Origin: Pectobacterium versatile
GTDB taxonomy: Bacteria > Pseudomonadota > Gammaproteobacteria > Enterobacterales > Enterobacteriaceae
Assembly (NCBI RefSeq): GCF_020166435.1
Contig: NZ_JAINZP010000008.1
Coordinates: 124,001 to 188,000 of the forward strand
Direction: 5' to 3'
Length of the DNA: 64,000 nt
Positions 29,886 through 37,906 of the stretch are shown here, piece by piece. The stretch's first letter is position 1. Each line of letters starts with the position of its first letter. Position numbers and translations under genes: made by a program. Under the pieces are notes generated by a model. That model saw only the letters and a list, made by a program, of their open reading frames with translations, was not told the origin of the DNA and searched no databases.

Positions 29886-31371
29886 ACTTACTGTTCTCTT
29901 CTCGATCGTTATCCGCCATACCGATATTTTTGGCCGCCTCGAACGCCGCCAGCGTATCCTGACGCGCGGTTTTATGGTCGACGATTGGCAGCGGATAGTT
30001 CAGCTGATGGTGGTGTTTGTCAGCCCAGCGATGGGGCTGATGAATATCTTTATCCGGCACAGCGGCCAGTTCAGGCAGCCAGTGGCGAATAAACCGACCT
30101 TCTGGGTCGAAGCGCTCGCCCTGCGTTGTCGGGTTGAAAATACGAAAATAAGGTGCCGCGTCGGTGCCTGTTGACGCCGCCCACTGCCAGCCGCCGTTAT
30201 TCGCCGCCAGATCGCCATCCAGCAGTTGCGACATAAAGTAGCGTTCGCCTTCACGCCAATCGATCAGTAAATCTTTGACAAGAAAACTGGCGCAAATCAT
30301 ACGCAGGCGATTGTGCATCCATCCCGTTTCATTCAGTTGACGCATCGCCGCATCCACGATCGGGTAGCCCGTTTTCCCCTGTTGCCAGGCGGCTAAATCT
30401 TCCGGTGATTCCCGCCATTTCACCCACTGCGTCCACGCGGTGAACGGTCGGTGTTTACACAGCTGCGGCCAAGAGACAATCAGGTGGCGGTAAAACTCAC
30501 GCCAGACCAGTTCGTTAAACCAAGTGAATGCCCCGCCCTCACGCCGTTCCAGCATATCCGGACATTCGGCGCGCAGGCGGTTGAAGCATTGGCGCGGCGA
30601 AACTATCCCAAGCGCCAGATACGGAGAAATTTTGCTGGTGCCGGGTAGCGCCGGAAAATCCCGCTGCTGATCGTAATCCTGCACCTGTTCGCGACAAAAA
30701 CGGCGCAGCTGCTGTAATGCCGCGCGTTCGCCGCGAGGAAAATCTTCACTATCCACTTCGCGCTGCGGATAGCTGAACGGTGCCAGTTCCACCGTGTTAT
30801 CGATCGGCTCACCGCGTGCTTCCGGTGCCGGTACGCACGTCGTATCCGACTCCAGCAGACGTTTGATAAAGGCCTGGCGAAAGGGCGTAAACACCTTATA
30901 CATTTCGCCGTTGCCCGTCAGCACGCTACCCGGCGGCAACAACAGGCTGTCATGATAACCGTGACAAACCACGCTATCCGCCAGCCGATCTTTCACCTGC
31001 TTATCACGCAGGCGCTCGTTGATTTCATACTGATAATTGTAGAAAAGATCGGTGGCCTGCTGCTGCGCACAAAACTGCACCAGCCAGTCAACCGACGCCG
31101 CAAAGTCAGCACATTCGTGGTAATGCAGCGGGATACCTTTTTCTGCCAGCGCCTGCTGTACCAGCGTCAGGTTCTCCAGCAGAAAGGCCGCCTGACGCGG
31201 AGCCATATCGTGCTTTTCCCACTGTACGGGCGTGGCGATAAAGACGGCAAGCACCGTCGCGTTCGGATCCTGACAGGCCGCGTACAGCGCCAGATTATCG
31301 GTAACGCGCAGGTCGTTACGTAGCCAGACTACATGCGTAACGACATGATGTGTAACTACATGCGTGGTCAT
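29878..31371 (-). CDS. phrB: Deoxyribodipyrimidine photolyase (CPD photolyase)
   Basis: Repairs cyclobutane pyrimidine dimers with light, using FAD and a folate antenna. The 497-residue protein has the photolyase antenna domain (about 14-150). The FAD-binding helical domain contains [32 protein letters not shown] and [20 protein letters not shown]. It is about 25 residues longer than E. coli PhrB, partly from an in-frame repeated N-terminus ([20 protein letters not shown]). It overlaps ybgI by 8 bp and starts 21 bp after ybgA. Confidence 0.96.
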   Translation of the reverse strand: MTTHVVTHHVVTHVVWLRNDLRVTDNLALYAACQDPNATVLAVFIATPVQWEKHDMAPRQAAFLLENLTLVQQALAEKGIPLHYHECADFAASVDWLVQFCAQQQATDLFYNYQYEINERLRDKQVKDRLADSVVCHGYHDSLLLPPGSVLTGNGEMYKVFTPFRQAFIKRLLESDTTCVPAPEARGEPIDNTVELAPFSYPQREVDSEDFPRGERAALQQLRRFCREQVQDYDQQRDFPALPGTSKISPYLALGIVSPRQCFNRLRAECPDMLERREGGAFTWFNELVWREFYRHLIVSWPQLCKHRPFTAWTQWVKWRESPEDLAAWQQGKTGYPIVDAAMRQLNETGWMHNRLRMICASFLVKDLLIDWREGERYFMSQLLDGDLAANNGGWQWAASTGTDAAPYFRIFNPTTQGERFDPEGRFIRHWLPELAAVPDKDIHQPHRWADKHHHQLNYPLPIVDHKTARQDTLAAFEAAKNIGMADNDREENSKYA

Positions 31372-31392
31372 GAAATTCCTCGGGCGGTCAAA

Positions 31393-32352
31393 CTAGTGTC
31401 CGTAACGCAGGCGTAATGCCTCGGGGTACGGCTCAAAGTAACGCTGCTGAGCCAGATACGCATCGGGGTATTCCGCCATGTAATGTTTTAGCAACGTGAT
31501 AGGTGCCAGTAGCGGCTGCAAGCCTTGTCGATAGCGATCGATGAGCTGCGCCAGTTCCTGTCGCTGTTGAGCGTTAAGCTGACGTCGGAAGTAGCCCTGC
31601 ACGTGCATCAGCACATTGGTATGGTTGCGCCGCGTCGCAGGCTTCGACAACAGCTTCATTAGCCGCTTCCGATACTCAACGATGTAGTCTTCCAGCGATT
31701 CCCATTTATCGATCCCCGCAACAAACGGCCCCAGTTCGCGGTATTCCGGCTGGGAATGCGCCAGCAGCAGGAGTTTATAGCGGCTATGAAAGGCAATCAG
31801 CGCACCACGGCTCAGGCCGTTTTGCCATAGCTGATTCAGTTCGTGTAACGCATAAACGCGCTCAATGAAATTTTCTCGCAAGCCAGGATCCTGCAGGCGT
31901 CCGTCTTCCTCAACCGGTAGCCAAGGCATTTGCCGCATCAGCTCCTGCGTAAACAGGCCGATACCACTTTTACGCGCATCCTTTTGCGTTTCATTGTAAA
32001 CCTTCACGCGCTCCATACCGCAGCTCGGCGATTTGGCGCAGACGATATAACCGCATAAGTGCTGAAGCTGACTGACTTTGTCAGCGGAAAACACCGTCAT
32101 CTGCTGGGTAACATCCAGCGGCGAACCATTGCTGGCACGCATCGTGATATGGCTTTCCCCTTCTCGCACCAGCCTGAGTGCCGGACGCGGCACCGGTAAA
32201 CCAATCGCCATTTCTGGGCAGACCGGTTCAAAACGAAAATAGGGTGCCAGTTGTTCAGCGGCAAACGTCAAACGCTTGTGTCCGCCATCAAATCGCACGG
32301 GATTACCGAGCAAACAGGCGCTGATACCAACAGGGATGAGTTCGAGCGTCAT
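31393..32352 (-). CDS. ybgA: YbgA with fused DUF523 and DUF1722 domains
   Basis: A 319-residue protein of unknown biochemical function next to phrB. Residues about 1-150 are a DUF523 domain, with the start VGISACLLGNPVRFDGGHKR and the cysteine-bearing phrase CAKSPSCGMERVKVY. Residues about 180-315 are a DUF1722 domain (FHSRYKLLLLAHSQPEYREL). E. coli YbgA contains only the second domain, so this is the longer form. It is the first gene of ybgA-phrB-ybgI, suggesting a role related to DNA repair or light, but this is inference from location only. Confidence 0.88.
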   Translation of the reverse strand: MTLELIPVGISACLLGNPVRFDGGHKRLTFAAEQLAPYFRFEPVCPEMAIGLPVPRPALRLVREGESHITMRASNGSPLDVTQQMTVFSADKVSQLQHLCGYIVCAKSPSCGMERVKVYNETQKDARKSGIGLFTQELMRQMPWLPVEEDGRLQDPGLRENFIERVYALHELNQLWQNGLSRGALIAFHSRYKLLLLAHSQPEYRELGPFVAGIDKWESLEDYIVEYRKRLMKLLSKPATRRNHTNVLMHVQGYFRRQLNAQQRQELAQLIDRYRQGLQPLLAPITLLKHYMAEYPDAYLAQQRYFEPYPEALRLRYGH

Positions 32353-32634
32353 GATTTATCCTTACGCTTGTCATATATGGTTTGCCTTGATGGCATTCTG
32401 CAAACCCTCTGACCAGCATAGCGGATTTCACCACGATTCTGTGCAGTCGTAGCGAAGAATAAAGTAATAAATCATGAGATTGATGGATTATGTCGATCAA
32501 ATAAGACGATTTTCTCTGCGAGCGAAATTGATATCCAAAACGTGCATCGCGAGTATCGTTTCGTCTGTCATCAAATAGCCTTATTCCCCCACTACAATCC
32601 CCATTCCGATATAGAGTCCCAAAGAGGATACCCC

Positions 32635-32775
32635 ATGTTTTTTCCCCTGCTTTACTGGCGGGACGCTTTGCTATGGCCTTTAACTAGGCAACCCCAAAGC
32701 GCTCGCCCGATCCACCGATATCAAAATGGATATCACCTCCCGGTCTGGCACGGAGGTGATGATGACCACGACTGA
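32635..32775 (+). CDS. Possible 46-codon leader ORF ahead of the ABC importer
   Basis: An ATG at 32635 with AGAGGATA 5-6 bp upstream opens a 46-codon frame beginning MFFPLLYWRDALLWPLTRQP and ending GGDDDHD. Its stop lies 14 bp inside the following ATPase gene (ATG at 32762). A hairpin that hides the ATPase ribosome-binding site lies within its last third. Translation of this frame would open that hairpin, so it could act as a coupling leader peptide. It resembles no protein I know and might be fortuitous. Confidence 0.35.
   Translation: MFFPLLYWRDALLWPLTRQPQSARPIHRYQNGYHLPVWHGGDDDHD
32732..32760 (+). promoter_or_regulatory. Hairpin occluding the ribosome-binding site of the ABC ATPase
   Basis: A perfect 9-bp stem, ATCACCTCC (32732-32740) with GGAGGTGAT (32752-32760), and an 11-nt loop. 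The 3' arm contains the whole GGAGG ribosome-binding site and reaches the two bases before the start codon at 32762. In mRNA this would block initiation unless ribosomes or a factor open it. Confidence 0.6.
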
Positions 32776-33454
32776 ATTCACCACGCCCGCCGCGATTGCG
32801 ATCGACAAATTGTCCCACGCTTTCGCAGGCAAAACGGTTCTCGATTCCATCAGCCTCAATGTGCCAAAAGGCACCATTCTGGCCCTGCTGGGGCCTTCCG
32901 GCTGCGGCAAAAGTACGTTGCTAAAGCTGCTGGCCGGTCTGTTACAGCCGGATGTGGGCACCATTCATTTTGGCGATCGTCAGGTTGCTGGTCACCAGCT
33001 ATCCCTGCCGCCAGAGCAGCGCAATCTGGGCATGGTCTTTCAGGACTACGCGCTTTGGCCACATATGACGGTTGCACAAAACGTCGGGTTTCCGCTGCTA
33101 ATGAGGAAGGTTCCGCGCGATCTCTGCCGCCAACGGGTGGAAGTCACGCTAGCGCGCGTCGGTCTGGCTGATTTTGCCGATCGAAAACCTGCTGATTTAT
33201 CCGGCGGCCAGCAACAGCGAGTCGCACTGGCGCGCGCCATCATCGCGGAGCCGAACATTCTGCTCTTCGATGAACCGCTATCCAATCTCGACCGGGATCT
33301 ACGTGAATCGCTTTGCCAGGAGATGGCATCGCTCTTACGCCATCTTGGTACCACCGCCGTGTATGTCACTCACGACAGAGGCGAAGCCAACATACTGGCG
33401 CACCGTATTGTTCACATGTCGCAAGGCCACATTACTGATATCACCACACATTAA
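32762..33454 (+). CDS. ABC importer ATP-binding protein (FbpC/AfuC/PotA type)
   Basis: The ATPase of an importer with the two genes that follow. I choose the ATG at 32762, 5 nt after GGAGG, giving 230 residues; the ATG at 32759 is too close, and the one at 32726 lacks a ribosome-binding site. Motifs are Walker A GPSGCGKST, the Q-loop VFQDYALWPH, ABC signature LSGGQQQRVALARA, Walker B ILLFDEP and switch YVTHDRGEA. It lacks the long C-terminal regulatory domain of many PotA/FbpC proteins. The binding-protein gene begins 17 bp after its stop codon. Confidence 0.93.
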   Translation: MTTTEFTTPAAIAIDKLSHAFAGKTVLDSISLNVPKGTILALLGPSGCGKSTLLKLLAGLLQPDVGTIHFGDRQVAGHQLSLPPEQRNLGMVFQDYALWPHMTVAQNVGFPLLMRKVPRDLCRQRVEVTLARVGLADFADRKPADLSGGQQQRVALARAIIAEPNILLFDEPLSNLDRDLRESLCQEMASLLRHLGTTAVYVTHDRGEANILAHRIVHMSQGHITDITTH

Positions 33455-33471
33455 CTTTGGGAAAAAACACA

Positions 33472-34452
33472 ATGAAAAACAATCTGTTTACCATGAATCA
33501 ACGAGGCATCATTATGGGTATAGCTCTCTCATTAGCGGCGGTAGCAGGCAGCGCACAGGCCCTGACGCTGTACACCGCCGGACCGGGAGCACTGGCGAAG
33601 AAACTGGCAGCAGGTTATGAAAAGCAGACTGGCGTGAAAGTTGATGTCTTTCAGGCGACAACCGGTAAAGTCATGGCAAGACTAGAAGCCGAACAGGCCA
33701 ATCCACGTGCCGATGTTCTTATTTCTGCCTCCTGGGATACGGCGACAGATTTGCAGCAGCGTGGCTGGCTGTTGGAATTTGATAGCCCGAATGCGGCCAC
33801 CGTGCCTGCACAGTTCAAAGCGCCTTTCTATGTGGCACAGGGCATTTCCGCATTGGGCATTGTCTGGAACAGCAAGAGTGGTACTCCAGAGCCCAAAGAC
33901 TGGAACGACCTCACCAAACCTGAATTTAAAGATAAAGTCACCACGCCAGATCCCGCGCTGTCCGGTGCCTCACTCGATCTGCTAATTGGTTTGCAAAATG
34001 CGGAAAAAGATAAAGCCTGGGAGATGTTCGATCGCTTAAAAGCCAACGGTATGATCATCGCCGGCCCGAACGCACAGGCATTAACGCCGGTGCTGCAAGG
34101 CGCGAAAGCCGCCGTTTTTGGTGCCGTGGACTACGTTTCTTACGGCAGCATGGAGTCTGGCGAATCCATTAAAGTCATTTTCCCTTCCAGCGGCACCGTC
34201 ATTGCCCCTCGCCCGATGATGATCCTGAAAAGCAGCAAAAACCAGCAGCAGGCAAAAGACTTCATCAACTACATGCTGTCGCCTGAAGGCCAGAAAGCAG
34301 TAGCGGAAGCCTGGCTGATGCCCGCGCGTCAGGACATTGATGCCAAGCGTCCTGTATTTAAGAACCTGACATTGCTGCCAGAAGGTGATAGCGCGTCAAC
34401 GTCCCGTGCTGCCGTTCTCGATCGCTTTGCCACCTTATTTGGTCAGCGCTAA
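33472..34452 (+). CDS. ABC importer periplasmic substrate-binding protein
   Basis: A 326-residue precursor (start ATG at 33472; a TTG 15 bp upstream is also in frame). A signal peptide is cleaved near GSAQA, and the mature start LTLYTAGPGALAKKL is typical of the iron/spermidine/2-aminoethylphosphonate binding-protein group. The body has ASWDTATDLQQRGWLLEF and an LSPEGQKAVAEAWLMPAR end. The paired tyrosines of ferric-binding FbpA are not obvious, so the substrate could be iron or a small organic anion such as a phosphonate. A perfect hairpin lies downstream before the permease gene. Confidence 0.88.
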   Translation: MKNNLFTMNQRGIIMGIALSLAAVAGSAQALTLYTAGPGALAKKLAAGYEKQTGVKVDVFQATTGKVMARLEAEQANPRADVLISASWDTATDLQQRGWLLEFDSPNAATVPAQFKAPFYVAQGISALGIVWNSKSGTPEPKDWNDLTKPEFKDKVTTPDPALSGASLDLLIGLQNAEKDKAWEMFDRLKANGMIIAGPNAQALTPVLQGAKAAVFGAVDYVSYGSMESGESIKVIFPSSGTVIAPRPMMILKSSKNQQQAKDFINYMLSPEGQKAVAEAWLMPARQDIDAKRPVFKNLTLLPEGDSASTSRAAVLDRFATLFGQR

Positions 34453-34507
34453 GCCTGTTCAGTCATGACAGCCCCCGGATAGTTCGAGTGGCATGACACT
34501 AGATAAT

Positions 34508-34533
34508 GCCCTGCTGACGACCGTCAGCAGGGC
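34508..34533 (+). repeat. Perfect hairpin between binding-protein and permease genes
   Basis: An 11-bp stem GCCCTGCTGAC/GTCAGCAGGGC with loop GACC ends 2 nt before the GGAG of the permease gene. It probably protects the upstream message from 3' exonucleases and lowers permease expression, as hairpins do after other binding-protein genes. Confidence 0.7.
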
Positions 34534-34544
34534 TGGAGTATCAG

Positions 34545-36200
34545 ATGAACAAGTTTGCTTTACTGCCACTGCTTACGGTGGCGGTACTTTTTACTCTGGT
34601 TGGCATTCCCGTATTGTTCGTTGCGCTACAGGCGATCTTCCCGAACTTGGGTGCGGGCTCTTTTTCGAACCCGTTCTCGGCATTCGCAGAAGTCTTCGCA
34701 CAGGCGCGCTTGTTCGCGCTGTTGAAAAATACGCTGCTGCTTGGGCTGGGTGTTGCCCTGTGCTGTGCGGTCATTGCTATTCCACTCGGTGCGTTGCGCG
34801 GGCTCTTTGCGCTACCGCTGGCAAGGTTTTGGGATTTACTGTTTCTCATTCCATTCCTGATCCCACCTTATATTGCTGGGCTGTCGTGGATGCTGGCGCT
34901 ACAGCCACGAGGCTATGCGGAACAGCTATTACCCATTCAACTCGGTGAGGTTCTGTTTTCACTGCCCGGCATGATTGGTGTCATGACGCTGAATATTTTC
35001 CCAGTCGTCTATTTCGCCGTTTCGCGCAGTATGGCCGCAAGCGGAAACCGTCTGGCGGATGTCGCTCGCGTTCACGGTGCCAGCGGCTGGCAGGCCTTCT
35101 TGCGAGTCACGCTGCCATTGTCGCTACCTGCGACAGCGGCCAGCCTGCTGCTTGCCTTCACGCTGGCGATCGAAGAGTACGGCATACCCGCCGCATTGGG
35201 ATCACGTGCCGGTATTCAGGTCCTGACGACAAATATCGAGCAACGTCTGGCGGACTGGCCGATCGATCTCTCCGGTTCAGCGGTGCTGTCTTTGCTGTTG
35301 GTCGCCATCGCGCTCTGCGCATTTACTTTACAGCGGGCGATGGTCGCCGGTAGCAATGTGGAAACCACCACTGGCAAACCCGCCGCCATTGTTACTCGTC
35401 CATTAGGAGTATGGCGCTGGCCGGTATTAATGCTATTTAGCGCCGTCGGGCTGCTGGCCGTCGGGATTCCACTGGCTTCCATGCTGATTACCGCGTTTTC
35501 TGCCACTATCTCTAGCACGATTTCCTGGCAAAATTTAACGTGGCAGCACTTCACCATGTTGGCTGATTACGAAAACGAAGCGCTACCCGCCTTGACGACC
35601 AGCCTGGGGTTGGCTGTCGGCAGCGCGTTGCTGACGGGAACGGTCGGCTTTCTGGCATCCTGGTTTGTGGTCGCCAAGCGTATTCGGGGAGCGGCAGTGT
35701 TGGATGGCCTATCGATGCTACCCGCCGCGCTGCCGGGAATCGTTGTCGGAGTGGGGTTGATACTCGCCTGGAACCAAAGCTTCTGGCCGATCACGCCCTA
35801 TAACACTTGGGTGATTTTGCTGCTGTCATACAGTTGCCTGCTGCTGCCCTACCCCGTCCGCTACAGCAGTGCTGCATTGGCGCAAATCGGCAGTAATCTG
35901 GAGTCAGCGGCGCGCGTTCACGGCGCTAGCGCGATGGCGGCATTACGGCTGATTGTGTTCCCGCTGGTATTCCCCAGCTTGCTGGCAGCGATGATGCTGG
36001 TCTTTGCCGTCGCATCACGCGAGCTGGTGACATCACTCCTGCTATCACCTGCCGGTGTGCAAACAGTGTCTATTTTCGTTTGGCGTCAGTTCGAGCAAGG
36101 TTCCGTCGGGGATGGGATGGCGATGGCAAGCGTTGCCGTATTTATCAGCCTATCGGTGATGTTGCTGGCATTACGATTTCATGCGCTAAAAACAAAATAA
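34545..36200 (+). CDS. ABC importer permease, two fused transmembrane domains (FbpB type)
   Basis: A 551-residue inner-membrane protein with about 12 hydrophobic helices arranged as two repeated halves. Each half carries an EAA-type loop that contacts the ATPase: ADVARVHGASGWQAFLRVTLP near 170-190 and ESAARVHGASAMAALRLIVFP near 455-475. The fused layout is typical of ferric-iron (FbpB/SfuB) and some phosphonate importers. The start is preceded by GGAG. It closes the operon ATPase-binding protein-permease, and a hairpin follows immediately. Confidence 0.92.
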   Translation: MNKFALLPLLTVAVLFTLVGIPVLFVALQAIFPNLGAGSFSNPFSAFAEVFAQARLFALLKNTLLLGLGVALCCAVIAIPLGALRGLFALPLARFWDLLFLIPFLIPPYIAGLSWMLALQPRGYAEQLLPIQLGEVLFSLPGMIGVMTLNIFPVVYFAVSRSMAASGNRLADVARVHGASGWQAFLRVTLPLSLPATAASLLLAFTLAIEEYGIPAALGSRAGIQVLTTNIEQRLADWPIDLSGSAVLSLLLVAIALCAFTLQRAMVAGSNVETTTGKPAAIVTRPLGVWRWPVLMLFSAVGLLAVGIPLASMLITAFSATISSTISWQNLTWQHFTMLADYENEALPALTTSLGLAVGSALLTGTVGFLASWFVVAKRIRGAAVLDGLSMLPAALPGIVVGVGLILAWNQSFWPITPYNTWVILLLSYSCLLLPYPVRYSSAALAQIGSNLESAARVHGASAMAALRLIVFPLVFPSLLAAMMLVFAVASRELVTSLLLSPAGVQTVSIFVWRQFEQGSVGDGMAMASVAVFISLSVMLLALRFHALKTK

Positions 36201-36230
36201 GCGCCAGATCCGTAGCGGAAATGGCGCTTA
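36198..36230 (+). terminator. Hairpin directly after the permease stop codon
   Basis: A 9-bp stem TAAGCGCCA/TGGCGCTTA with a 15-nt loop overlaps the stop codon. No U tract follows. Confidence 0.5.
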
Positions 36231-36353
36231 ATCAGTACCGTTGAATGTTTCAAACTCGTGGCGTCAGTATGCACAACGTACTGGCGTCACTACTCACGAC
36301 TATATTCACTACTACGCGCGCAGAGCGGTCAACGGTAACCTGGCGCGATATTC

Positions 36354-36560
36354 TTAATAAAAATCGCAGGCGGCGGCTTCGGACTGCGCCATCCAGACAG
36401 GCTTATCGCTGGTTTTCAGCCAGACACGGTGTAAATAGCTGTAAAAACGCGCCCGATCGCGGCGGAACAGCATCACCGGTAACGCCAGCACGCCGATGGC
36501 AACCACGGCAGCGCGACGCAGGAGAATACGGTGCAAGGGATAAGTAGTATAAAGCGACAT
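36354..36560 (-). CDS. ybfA: Small membrane protein YbfA
   Basis: A 68-residue protein of the E. coli YbfA length, starting [18 protein letters not shown], with AGGAGGATCGTT just upstream. The longer frame adds 16 residues and would overrun that ribosome-binding site. One hydrophobic helix (about 12-30) is followed by the strongly conserved tail [20 protein letters not shown]. In E. coli ybfA lies divergent to kdpF; here the kdp operon has been lost except for a kdpE fragment. Function is unknown. Confidence 0.92.
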   Translation of the reverse strand: MSLYTTYPLHRILLRRAAVVAIGVLALPVMLFRRDRARFYSYLHRVWLKTSDKPVWMAQSEAAACDFY

Positions 36561-36837
36561 AACGATCCTCCTCTGGGATAAGCACCTTTGTTCAGCGGCG
36601 CTTTCCATAACGATAAAATAAGAACTGTGACATTGGTTAAAATTTTACCGCCTTTTCTGAAAGTTTACTACTCATCGGACCAGAAAAAGATGAAATAATC
36701 GCCAATTTTTTCGTCATCACGTCACTAAGTTACAACAAGGTTAAAAATAAATTTACCATTGGTTAATTTATGGTTTTAGGTTGGATCACTTTACTCCCTC
36801 TTCTCACCGCACACCGTCTTGTTGGAAGGGGAAGGCT

Positions 36838-37088
36838 GTCGCACTGCGCCGTAACAGCAGGAAACACCACTGGTGAGTTTTGGTAATATTACTGTCGATT
36901 TGCTTAACCAGCAGGTCAATCGCGATGGTCAGGCACTGCACCTGACGCCCATCGAATTTCGCCTGCTGGCAACATTGCTCGCCAGCCCCAGTAAAGTGCT
37001 AACGCAGCGCCAGAAGCTGGAAAGCGACCCAGCAAGACCGCGTCATCTCTTGACTGAAACCGCTATCGGCTATCGTTTTATGCCGTAA
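36838..37088 (+). pseudogene. kdpE: kdpE remnant (response regulator of the lost kdp operon)
   Basis: Translation from about 36873 gives a winged-helix DNA-binding domain ending LTETAIGYRFMP, the C-terminus of KdpE, and containing HLTPIEFRLLATLLASPSKV. The block that normally lies between LTQRQ and KLESDPARP (about 26 residues with the recognition helix) is missing in frame. The receiver domain is absent, and upstream homology (VALRRNSR) is in another frame. kdpF, kdpA, kdpB, kdpC and kdpD are absent. A start at GTG 36873 is unlikely to make a functional protein. Confidence 0.88.
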
Positions 37089-37170
37089 AATCATCTTTCT
37101 GTATCAAGCGACGTCCGTGAAGAATCCCTCCCGCGGCACACGCTTGTCTTTTCTTCAGGAATACGTCGTC

Positions 37171-37599
37171 ATGAGTAGTTGGTTAATTTACGCTTTGCTG
37201 TCCGCTGTATGTGCCGCGATGGTTGCGATATTTGGCAAGATTGGTTTGCAGAATTTGGACGCCAATACGGCGACTGCGATTCGTGCCGTCATCATGGCAC
37301 TTTTTCTGGTGGGCGTTGTGGTTGCGCAAGGTAAGCTGGCGCTGGTCGGTGAGGTTATTGCTAACAAGAAAGCGCTGTTGTTCATTGTACTCAGCGGTGT
37401 CGCGGGTGCGCTGTCGTGGCTGTTTTATTTTGTCGCGTTGAAGAACGGTAACGTCGCACAGGTCGCGCCGATCGATAAACTCAGTGTGGTCTTCGCCGTC
37501 GTGCTGGCAGTAATACTGCTGGGAGAAAAAATTTCGCTGATGGCAGGAGCCGGTGTTGCGCTGATTTCTGTGGGAGCGTTGCTTGTCGCGCTGGGATAA
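37171..37599 (+). CDS. Half-size EamA/DMT family transporter
   Basis: A 142-residue inner-membrane protein with about five hydrophobic helices, beginning MSSWLIYALLSAVCAAMVAI. It has the EamA phrases FGKIGLQNLDANTATAIRAV, GVAGALSWLFYFVALKNGNV and APIDKLSVVFAVVLAVILLGE. Single-domain members of the drug/metabolite superfamily work as dimers; the substrate is unknown. I start at the ATG at 37171 with AGGA upstream. It stands alone between the kdpE remnant and a repeat-bearing gap. Confidence 0.85.
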   Translation: MSSWLIYALLSAVCAAMVAIFGKIGLQNLDANTATAIRAVIMALFLVGVVVAQGKLALVGEVIANKKALLFIVLSGVAGALSWLFYFVALKNGNVAQVAPIDKLSVVFAVVLAVILLGEKISLMAGAGVALISVGALLVALG

Positions 37600-37704
37600 A
37601 GGCGTTCTGCGTTTTCTGTCCGTACAAGATTAAAAAAGCAGACCGTTGAAAAACCTATTTGCCGAATGAAAACGGGAGTAACGGAATAGAAGAGTAAAGC
37701 GTTT

Positions 37705-37760
37705 GCGCCAGGGACAAAAACGTCAGGAACGTTTTTGAACGTCGCTTGCGATGGCCCTGA
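37705..37760 (+). repeat. Dispersed palindromic repeat, copy 1
   Basis: The core AAAACGTCAGGAACGTTTTT, followed by GAACGTCGCTTGCGATGGCC, reappears in reverse orientation at 59363-59415 (GGGCCGTTGCTTCGCAACG with AAAAACGTTCCTACGTTTTT). It lies in intergenic DNA in both places and can fold into hairpins. Confidence 0.65.
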
Positions 37761-37881
37761 AAGGGTGAATCTCAGGGATGAGATTCATATCCGCGCAACC
37801 CGAGCTTACATGGACGTACTTGCAGCGTCTTTACGATCTATCCGTTACACCCGCTCTGCGGACTTTGTCAGCAGTCTGAAA

Positions 37882-37903
37882 GGCGCTGCAAGCAGCGCCT
37901 TTT
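37882..37903. terminator. Bidirectional terminator between the EamA gene and pgm
   Basis: The stem GGCGCTG/CAGCGCC with loop CAAG is flanked by AAA on the left and TTTT on the right. It ends 4-8 bp from the pgm stop codon, so it most likely serves pgm (minus) and possibly the plus strand. Confidence 0.65.
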
Positions 37904-37906
37904 CAC

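Larger units (their letters stand above)
37600..37906. other. Intergenic region with a palindromic repeat
   Basis: A 307-bp non-coding gap between the EamA gene and pgm. It holds a palindromic unit at about 37705-37760 that recurs near 59363, and a terminator stem at 37882. No gene is visible. Confidence 0.5.
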
